Assembly: GCF_041008525.1 (NCBI RefSeq)
Contig: NZ_JBFLUG010000022.1
Span: 1 to 64,000 of the forward strand
Length of the DNA stretch: 64,000 nt
Direction of reading: 5' to 3'
DNA from: Parafrankia sp041008525
Lineage (GTDB): Bacteria; Actinomycetota; Actinomycetes; Frankiales; Frankiaceae
The notes beneath the pieces were generated by a model. The model was not told where the DNA came from. It did no database searches and saw nothing but the letters and a program-made list of their open reading frames with translations. This document shows, one piece after another, positions 58,221 through 64,000 of this stretch. Each line of letters begins with the position of its first letter. Within the stretch, counting starts at the first letter, position 1. The translations under genes and the position numbers were made by a program.

Positions 58221-58450
58221 CAGTCGAGGGCATCCCCTGCCCGGAGCCCGGGTGTGAAGGGACCATCGAGGACGGATACTGCGACATCACCGGGCTGGCG
58301 TACCGCCCTCCGCCCGGGCCTGGCCCGGGCGGAGGGCCCGCCGGAAGCCCCGCCGGGCGCGGCACCGACGGCACCCTCGGCAGCGGCGTGGGCGGGACGG
58401 GGGGACGGGAGGAAGCGGCCCCGGCGGGAGCGGATCGTCCTGGGAGCTGA
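58217..58450 (+). CDS. PknG N-terminal zinc-ribbon fragment (probable 5' part of split pknG)
   Basis: A 77-residue frame from GTG 58217, with GGAGGA 6 bases upstream and 4-bp overlap with the previous gene. It begins VEGIPCPEPGCEGTIEDGYC then DITGLAYRPPPG, the short C-x4-C...C-x2-(C) module found at the N-terminus of many actinobacterial PknG proteins; the fourth Cys is Thr here. The rest is Gly/Pro-rich linker as in those proteins. The stop at 58450 lies 90 bp before the kinase ATG. A one-base loss in the G-rich linker (six Gs at 58399-58404) would join the two frames. I treat it as part of pknG. Confidence 0.7.
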   Translation: MTVEGIPCPEPGCEGTIEDGYCDITGLAYRPPPGPGPGGGPAGSPAGRGTDGTLGSGVGGTGGREEAAPAGADRPGS

Positions 58451-58539
58451 CAGGCGGCGGATCGCGGCGCCGGCGCCGACCTGACCGCGCGCGGCGGGCC
58501 ACCAGCCGTCTCGGTGCCGGCCTGGTCGACGTCCCGCGT

Positions 58540-60558
58540 ATGGAGGCACCGGAACCGGCGTCGCTGCTGATGGCCGACCCGTGCGTCCCGGAGTCGCGCC
58601 GGCGGTGCCCGGCCTGCCAGGCGGAGGTCGGGCGGGCCCGGGGCGGTGCGCCCGCGGTGCCCACGGGCTTCTGCGTCCACTGCGGGCAGGCGTACTCGTT
58701 CGTCCCGTCGCTGCGCGCCGGTGACCGGGTCGGGCCCTACGAGATCGCCGGGGCGCTGGCCCACGGCGGGCAGGGCTGGGTCCACCTCGCCCGGGACGTC
58801 GGTGTGGAGAACCACTGGGTGGTGCTGAAGGGCCTGCTCGACGAGGGCGACCCGACGGCGCAGGCCGCCGCGATCGCCGAGCGGCGGTTCCTCGCCTCCG
58901 TGGACCACCCGGCGATCGTGCGCATCCACACGTTCGTCGAGCATGCCGGCACCGGCTACATCGTGATGGAGTACGTCGGCGGGACGTCGCTGCGGGAGGT
59001 GCTGCGCCGCCGTGCCGCCGCGGCCGGCCGCCCGGACCCGCTGCCGGTGGGCGAGGCGATCGCCTACATCCTGGCGGTCCTGCCGGCGTTCGCCTACCTG
59101 CACCGGCACGGCCTGGTGTTCTGCGACTTCAAGCCGGACAACGTGATGCTCGGCCCGGAGAACCTCCGGCTGATCGACCTGGGCGCGGTGCGCAGGCTCG
59201 ACGACCCGGGCGGCGCTGTCTACTTCACCCGCGGCTACGCGGCACCGGAGATCGCCCGCGAGGGGCCCTCCGTCCCCTCCGACCTGTACACGGTCGGTCG
59301 GACGCTCGCCGCGCTGATCCTGAACTTCCGCGGGAACACGACGACGTACGCCGACCGGCTGCCACCGGCGGGCGAGCATGACGTCCTGCGGCGTCACGAG
59401 TCGCTGTACCGGCTGCTGTGCCGGGCCACCGCGCCGGAACCGGCGGACAGGTTCCAGTCCGCGGACGAGATGCACGACGAACTGCTCGGCGTGCTCCGGG
59501 AGATCGTCGCCGCCGAGCGGGGCAGCCCGGCCCCGGCACCGAGCCGGCGGTTCACCGGGGACGTCCACCTGACCGGTGAGGAGGGGGACGGAACGGCCGC
59601 CGCCGCACCGCCACAGCAGCCGGCCCAGCAGGGCCAGCAGGGCCAGCAGGGCCGATCATGGACGTCCCGGCCGTGGGCGGTGCTGCCGCGGCTGCGGGTC
59701 GACCCCGAGGATCCGGCGGCGGGGACCCTCGCGGCGCTGCCCGACAGCGCGCCGGCGGAGCTCGCCGTCCTGCTGGACGCGATCAGCCCGGCGTCGGTCG
59801 AGGTCCGGCTCCGGCTCGCCCGGGCCCGGATGGAGCTGGGCGACCCTGCCGGCGCCACGGCGGTCCTGGACGAGGTGAGCGCCGCGGACCCGTTCGAGTG
59901 GCGGGCCGACTGGTACCGGGGGCTGCTCGCGCTGGCCGCCGGCGACCCGGACACCGCCCGCGCCGCGTTCACCCACGTGTATGCGCAGGTTCCCGGCGAG
60001 CTGGCGCCGAAGCTGGCGCTGGCCGCCACCGCCGAGGCGGCGGGCGACCTCGACCGGGCCGCGGCCCTGTTCGACCTGGTGTCACGGACGGACGACGGCA
60101 TCACCAGCGCCGCGTTCGGGCTCGCCCGGGTCCGCGCGGCGACCGGCGACCGGGACGGCACCGTCGCCGCCTACCAGCGGGTGCCGGCCTCGTCCGCCGC
60201 CCACCTGGAGGCGCAGGCGCGGATCGTGCGGACCCTGGGCACGGTGACTCCCGCCGGAGCGCCGGCCGCCGGCGACCTGGTCGAGGCAGCCCGCATCCTC
60301 ACCGGTCTGGAGCTCGACGACCGGTGCCGGGCCGCGCTCACCCGGGACCTGCTGCACTGCGCGCTGGAGCTCATCCGCACCGACGCGCTGCAGCCCGACC
60401 CGGATGTCGCTCTTGCCGGTGCCCGGCTGCGCGAGGGTGACCTGCGCGTCGGGCTGGAGCGCACCTACCGGGAGCTGGCAAGACTCGCGACCTCCGCGGA
60501 CGAGCGCTACCAGCTGGTGGACCTCGCCAACGACGTGCGCCCGCGGACGCTGACGTGA
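58540..60558 (+). CDS. pknG: PknG-like Ser/Thr protein kinase (3' part; rubredoxin-like, kinase, TPR)
   Basis: A 672-residue protein from ATG 58540, which has no SD. A rubredoxin-like module has Cys23/Cys26 and Cys45/Cys48. The kinase domain has GGQGWVHLARDVG, VVLKGLL Lys, VFCDFKPDNVML (catalytic Asp, Lys) and the PknG-specific DLGAVRRL instead of DFG, with RGYAAPEI. After a Gln/Gly linker, helical TPR-type repeats follow (AFTHVYAQVPGELAPKLALA, TDDGITSAAFGLARVRAATG), ending YQLVDLANDVRP, as in M. tuberculosis PknG. The in-frame DNA just upstream also encodes conserved PknG sequence (SRLGAGLVDVPR), so the true start lies before ATG 58540. Confidence 0.93.
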   Translation: MEAPEPASLLMADPCVPESRRRCPACQAEVGRARGGAPAVPTGFCVHCGQAYSFVPSLRAGDRVGPYEIAGALAHGGQGWVHLARDVGVENHWVVLKGLLDEGDPTAQAAAIAERRFLASVDHPAIVRIHTFVEHAGTGYIVMEYVGGTSLREVLRRRAAAAGRPDPLPVGEAIAYILAVLPAFAYLHRHGLVFCDFKPDNVMLGPENLRLIDLGAVRRLDDPGGAVYFTRGYAAPEIAREGPSVPSDLYTVGRTLAALILNFRGNTTTYADRLPPAGEHDVLRRHESLYRLLCRATAPEPADRFQSADEMHDELLGVLREIVAAERGSPAPAPSRRFTGDVHLTGEEGDGTAAAAPPQQPAQQGQQGQQGRSWTSRPWAVLPRLRVDPEDPAAGTLAALPDSAPAELAVLLDAISPASVEVRLRLARARMELGDPAGATAVLDEVSAADPFEWRADWYRGLLALAAGDPDTARAAFTHVYAQVPGELAPKLALAATAEAAGDLDRAAALFDLVSRTDDGITSAAFGLARVRAATGDRDGTVAAYQRVPASSAAHLEAQARIVRTLGTVTPAGAPAAGDLVEAARILTGLELDDRCRAALTRDLLHCALELIRTDALQPDPDVALAGARLREGDLRVGLERTYRELARLATSADERYQLVDLANDVRPRTLT

Positions 60559-61598
60559 GCGGGCCCGCCAGCGGCACCCGGCCCGCTGCGCAGGACGGCG
60601 CCAGCGAGCCGCCGCCCGGTGACCCTGATCTCCGGCCGGACGCGGATTCTCGCCAGGACGCCACCCGCGAGGACGCCGATCAGCCTGTCGTCGTCGCCGG
60701 CTGCCGGCGCTGCGCCGGGCTGGTGCTGCCGGGGGACCGTTACTGCGAGCAGTGCGGCACGCGGCTGGACGCGGCGGCCCGCTCGGGCACCCATGCCCTC
60801 CGCGCCTCGGACGCCCGACAGCGTGATCTGGGGCTCGCCGCGGGCGCGACGGACCGCGGACTGGTCCACCGGGCGAACGAGGACGGCATGGGCCTCGGCC
60901 TCCTCCCGGACGGGCGGGGAGCCGTCGGCGTGGTCTGCGACGGGGTGTCCTCCGCTCCCGGTTCGGGCCCGGCCGCGGCGGGTGCGGCGCGGGCCGCGAC
61001 AGAACTGCTCACCACCCGGGCCGAGCAGTGGCGGACAGGGCCCGGCCTGGCGGAGGAGGTGACGACCACGCTGAGGGACGCCGCCCGGGCGGCACAGACC
61101 GCGGCCGTCGCCGGCGCGGCCGAGCTCGGCCTCACCCCGGCCTGCACGTTCGTCGCAGCTGTCGCCGTCGGCGACACGCTGGTCGTCGGCTGGCTCGGAG
61201 ACAGCCGCGCCTACCTGGTCGACGCCGCGGGCACGCGGCGGCTCACCGAGGACGACACCGTCGCGGCCGAGGCCGTCCGGGCCGGGCAGCTGCCGCCGGA
61301 ACTGGCGGAGCAGGGCCGGGCCGCGCACACCATCACCCGCTGGCTGGGCAGCGCGTGCCCCTCCCCCGTGCCGCGGACCAGGGTCGTGCGGCTGCGACCG
61401 CCCAGCCGGGTCGTCCTGTGCAGTGACGGCCTGTGGAACTACGCCTCGGCCGCCGCGGCGCTGGCGGCGCACATCGCGGAGCCCGGAGCCGACGCGACGC
61501 CGATCACCGTCGCCCGGCACCTGGTGGACGTGGCTCTGCGCGCCGGCGGGGCCGACAACGTGACCGTGATCGTCATCGACATTCCGGAGAGCGCCTGA
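60555..61598 (+). CDS. PP2C-type Ser/Thr phosphatase with N-terminal zinc ribbon
   Basis: A 347-residue protein, 4-bp overlap with pknG (GTGA). An acidic disordered leader precedes a zinc ribbon CRRCAGLVLPGDRYCEQCG. The PP2C core follows: DRGLVHRANEDGMGL, VGVVCDGVSSAPGSG, VVGWLGDSRAYLVDA, VVLCSDGLWNYAS and GGADNVTVIVIDI, containing the conserved metal Asp residues. It should dephosphorylate targets of PknG or related kinases using Mn/Mg. Coupled translation with the kinase implies a matched writer/eraser pair. Cytosolic. Confidence 0.92.
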   Translation: MSGPASGTRPAAQDGASEPPPGDPDLRPDADSRQDATREDADQPVVVAGCRRCAGLVLPGDRYCEQCGTRLDAAARSGTHALRASDARQRDLGLAAGATDRGLVHRANEDGMGLGLLPDGRGAVGVVCDGVSSAPGSGPAAAGAARAATELLTTRAEQWRTGPGLAEEVTTTLRDAARAAQTAAVAGAAELGLTPACTFVAAVAVGDTLVVGWLGDSRAYLVDAAGTRRLTEDDTVAAEAVRAGQLPPELAEQGRAAHTITRWLGSACPSPVPRTRVVRLRPPSRVVLCSDGLWNYASAAAALAAHIAEPGADATPITVARHLVDVALRAGGADNVTVIVIDIPESA

Positions 61599-62929
61599 TG
61601 GTCGACTTCAGCCTCGAGGTGAGCCAGAACGAGTACCTGTCGGCGGGAGCCGGCGAGGTCCACGCCGTCATCACGGTCACCGCGCACGACGTCGGCACAC
61701 CGGCCGGCGGCGACGCGGGCATCGGCGGCGCGCCGGTGGCGGGCGGACCGGTGGCGGGCGGACCGGTGGCGGGCGGGCCGCGGGCAGCCGAGGTGATCCT
61801 GCTGGACTGCTCCGGCTCGATGGACTACCCACGCACGAAGATCGTCGAGGCCCGGCGGGCCGCCCGGGCCGCGATCGAGGCGCTGCCCGACGGGGTCGCC
61901 TTCGCGGTGGTGGCGGGCACCTCGTCCGCGACCATGGTCTACCCGACCGGCCGGACCCTCGTCGAGGCGTCCGCGCGGACCCGCCAGGAGGCGGCCGAGG
62001 CGGTCGCCCGCGTGCGTGCCCACGGCGGGACGGCCATCGGCGAATGGCTTCTCCTCGCCCGGGAACTGATGGCGACCCGCCCGGACCTCATCCACCACGC
62101 GCTCCTGCTCACCGACGGGGAGAACCAGGAGGCCGCGGAGGTCCTCGACGCCGCGCTGGCCGCCTGCGAGGGCCACTTCCAGTGCGACTGCCGCGGGGTG
62201 GGCGCCGACTGGAAGGTCGCCCAGCTGCGCAACGTCGCCTCCCGGCTGCTCGGCGAGGTCGCCCTGCTGCGCGAGCCCGGTGCGATGGCGGACGACTTCC
62301 GCTCGATCATCGCGCGGGCCCTCGCGCGCGGCATCGACCGGGTTGGCCTGCGGCTGTGGGCGCCGCGCGGCGCGGCGGTCCGGTTCCTGCGGCAGGTCTC
62401 ACCGGAGATCGACGACCTCACCGGACGGGCGACGCAGGCCAGCCCGCTGAGCCACGACTACCCGACCGGTGCCTGGGCCGCCGGAACCCGCGAATATCAC
62501 CTGTGCCTGGACGTCCCGCCCGCGCAGGTCGGGGAGGAGCGCCTCGCCGCCCGGGTCAGCCTGCTGGTCGGGGACGAGGAGATCGCTCGCACCCGGGTGC
62601 GGGCGGTGTGGACGGACGACGTCGACCTGTCGACCCGCATCGACGGGGTCGTCGCCCACTACACGGGCCAGGCGGAGCTGGCCCGCGCGGTGCAGGACGG
62701 GCTCGCCGCCCGCCGGGCCGGCGACGAGCAGACCGCGGTGACCCTGCTCGGCCGGGCCGCCAGCCTCGCCGCGCACACGGCGAACGACGAGGCCCTGGCA
62801 CGGCTCGCGAAGATCGTGGACATCGACGACGCGGCCACCGGGTCGGTGCGGTTGCGCCGCCAGGTGGACGTCCTCGACGAGATGGACCTGGACGCCGGTT
62901 CCACGCTCACCACTCCTGCCCAGCGGTGA
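61598..62929 (+). CDS. von Willebrand factor A-domain protein
   Basis: A 443-residue protein whose ATG overlaps the phosphatase stop (TGATG). Strands of an N-terminal beta domain (DFSLEVSQNEYLSAGAGEVH) are interrupted by a PVAGG repeat (15-bp units near 61735-61780). The VWA fold has a complete MIDAS: EVILLDCSGSMDYP (DxSxS), GGTAIGEWL Thr and ALLLTDGENQ Asp. A C-terminal beta-rich region (REYHLCLDVPPAQVGEERL) and helices (AVTLLGRAASLAAHTANDEA) follow. No signal peptide, so it acts inside the cell, probably as a metal-dependent binding scaffold. Order after kinase and phosphatase suggests it is a readout. Confidence 0.9.
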   Translation: MVDFSLEVSQNEYLSAGAGEVHAVITVTAHDVGTPAGGDAGIGGAPVAGGPVAGGPVAGGPRAAEVILLDCSGSMDYPRTKIVEARRAARAAIEALPDGVAFAVVAGTSSATMVYPTGRTLVEASARTRQEAAEAVARVRAHGGTAIGEWLLLARELMATRPDLIHHALLLTDGENQEAAEVLDAALAACEGHFQCDCRGVGADWKVAQLRNVASRLLGEVALLREPGAMADDFRSIIARALARGIDRVGLRLWAPRGAAVRFLRQVSPEIDDLTGRATQASPLSHDYPTGAWAAGTREYHLCLDVPPAQVGEERLAARVSLLVGDEEIARTRVRAVWTDDVDLSTRIDGVVAHYTGQAELARAVQDGLAARRAGDEQTAVTLLGRAASLAAHTANDEALARLAKIVDIDDAATGSVRLRRQVDVLDEMDLDAGSTLTTPAQR

Positions 62930-63519
62930 GTGCCTCGCCGTGCGCCGGGTGCGGCTTCCCGCGCCCGGCGGGCGAGCCGGTCTGCCGGGCCTGCGGCTTC
63001 GACACCCTGACCGGGACCGGGCCGCGCGCGGTCGGCGTGGTGCCGCTCCTCGGGCCCGGAGCGGGCGCCGCGGAAGCGCGGTCCAGCGCCAGTACAGGGT
63101 CAACCGTGGGTACGCCGGGCCTGCGCTGGGCCGTCGAGCTGGTGCCGGACCGGGCCTACTTCGACCGGGGCCAGGACGGCGATCCGGCGGCGTTCCCCGC
63201 CGGAGCCGCCGCCCGGCTCGTCCAGCTGGCCGGCCCGTGCGCGGTCATCGGGCGCCGTAGCCGCTCCCGCGGCCAGGCCCCGGCGCTCGACCTGTCACTG
63301 TCGCCGCGCGACCCCGGCGTCTCCCGCGCGCACGCCCGGCTCGAACGCCACGCCGACGGGACCGTGACGGTGACCGATCTCGGCTCGGCGAACGGTACCT
63401 GGATCGGCCCGGACGCCGACCACCTCACCAGGCTGGGTGCCGAGGCACCCGTCCCCCTCGCCGAGGCGGACCGGGTCTTCGTCGGCGCGTGGACCCGGCT
63501 GACCGTCCGGAAGCGCTGA
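62926..63519 (+). CDS. FHA-domain protein with N-terminal zinc ribbon
   Basis: A 197-residue protein from GTG 62926, overlapping the VWA stop (GTGA). Residues 4-30 carry SPCAGCGFPRPAGEPVCRAC, a C-x2-C...C-x2-C ribbon. A linker leads to the forkhead-associated fold: CAVIGRRSRSRGQAPALDLS, RDPGVSRAHARLERHADGTV, VTDLGSANGTWIG, with the SRAH and NGT phosphothreonine-binding residues. It should bind phosphorylated proteins made by PknG, giving the operon a phospho-reader. Such FHA proteins (GarA) are PknG substrates in mycobacteria; GarA lacks this ribbon. Last gene of the operon. Confidence 0.9.
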   Translation: MSASPCAGCGFPRPAGEPVCRACGFDTLTGTGPRAVGVVPLLGPGAGAAEARSSASTGSTVGTPGLRWAVELVPDRAYFDRGQDGDPAAFPAGAAARLVQLAGPCAVIGRRSRSRGQAPALDLSLSPRDPGVSRAHARLERHADGTVTVTDLGSANGTWIGPDADHLTRLGAEAPVPLAEADRVFVGAWTRLTVRKR

Positions 63520-63782
63520 TCATCCCGGTCCGCCGAGCCGGGGCACGGCGGCTGTGTCCGGTACGTCCACGACACCCCCCGAGGCCACCGTTTGTCGGAT
63601 CTCATACAGTCACGGAGCCCGGCGGATGCCGCGCGACCGCCACGCACCTGGCGGACGCCCACGTCGAGGATGTGACAGCCGGTACCAGGGGTACCGACGT
63701 CCACCACTGGCATCGCGCTCCGGACCCAGCCAGTGCCACCCTGCGTGGCCGCGACGACGTTCAATGAGGAGCGCAGGAAAGG

Positions 63783-64000
63783 ATGATCGGCAACGACACC
63801 CACGTGCGGAACAACCGCACCCGGTGGAACGAGATCTCCGACGACTACCAGCGGTTCAACGCCCCGCAGATCCGCGAGCAGGCCTTCACCGGCGACATCA
63901 CCTGGGGTGTGTGGGGCATCCCGGAGTCGCGCCTGAACATCCTCGGGCACGTCGTGGGACTGGACGTCCTGGAGATGGGGTGCGGCGGAAGCCAGTGGTC
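63783..64000 (+). CDS. SAM-dependent methyltransferase, 5' part (runs off the window)
   Basis: ATG 63783, with AGGAAAGG just upstream, opens a frame without stop to the edge. The first 72 residues include NNRTRWNEISDDYQRFNAPQ, GDITWGVWGIPESRLNILGH and VVGLDVLEMGCGGSQW, i.e. SAM-binding motif I (LEMGCGGSQ). It belongs to class I methyltransferases, perhaps of the ubiquinone/menaquinone-like UbiE type; the substrate is unknown. It begins 263 bp after the FHA gene; that gap has no other gene and no evident hairpin. Confidence 0.85.
   Translation, partial: MIGNDTHVRNNRTRWNEISDDYQRFNAPQIREQAFTGDITWGVWGIPESRLNILGHVVGLDVLEMGCGGSQW

Overview
The window is very GC-rich chromosomal DNA with GTG/TTG starts, heavy use of 4-bp ATGA/GTGA gene overlaps, Ala/Gly/Pro-rich linkers, PknG-type and one-membrane-span Ser/Thr kinases, DUF5703, a ClgR/PopR-type regulator and a TetR protein with two DNA-binding domains. 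This points to a filamentous, Frankia-like actinobacterium (inferred from gene content; no rRNA marker is present). I saw no rRNA, tRNA or CRISPR array.

Region 1 (1-5.2 kb) is an accessory, decaying island. It holds a frameshifted winged-helix gene, a NarL-type two-component pair with a leaderless promoter, a DUF6326 membrane protein, a serine recombinase that has lost its catalytic N-terminus, a small helix-turn-helix protein, and wrecks of an IS3-family transposase (interrupted by 87 bp) and of a TnpB gene. Region 2 (5.2-9.3 kb) holds an exported protein, a histidine phosphatase and a RecD-like helicase with a helix-hairpin-helix. Region 3 (9.3-18.4 kb) is an envelope-glycan locus: four GT-C-like membrane glycosyltransferases around a UDP-galactopyranose-mutase-like flavoprotein. 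Region 4 (18.7-25.6 kb) has DUF5703, an NDH-2-like dehydrogenase, an M20 peptidase, a C2H2-finger microprotein, a secreted Trp/Asp/Lys pentad-repeat protein, DUF456 and an ABC-F ATPase.

Region 5 (25.8-33.2 kb) has two Ser/Thr kinases (one coupled to DUF309), a DEDDh exonuclease-BRCT protein, a helix-turn-helix regulator and a NUDIX hydrolase. Region 6 (33.9-40 kb) has tandem MerR paralogues, a solitary ClpP with a ClgR/PopR-like regulator, and RecD2. Region 7 (39.3-54.1 kb) has a TetR/acyltransferase pair sharing a double palindromic operator, a zinc metallopeptidase, a PPOX flavoprotein, a methyltransferase, the double TetR, an acyl-adenylating enzyme with a small partner, a VIT1/CCC1 transporter, an APC permease, a beta-propeller protein, a sulfotransferase, a STAS protein and an ECF sigma factor.

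Region 8 (54.3-63.5 kb) is the most coherent system. It is an overlapping operon encoding a GlnX-like membrane sensor, a GlnH-like solute-binding lipoprotein, a coiled-coil protein, PknG kinase, a PP2C phosphatase, a VWA protein and an FHA protein. This extends the mycobacterial glnX-glnH-pknG amino-acid-sensing locus with an eraser and readers. The pknG gene appears split by a frameshift: its N-terminal zinc-ribbon half is a separate ORF, and family-conserved sequence lies in frame upstream of the first available ATG. A truncated methyltransferase begins at the right edge.
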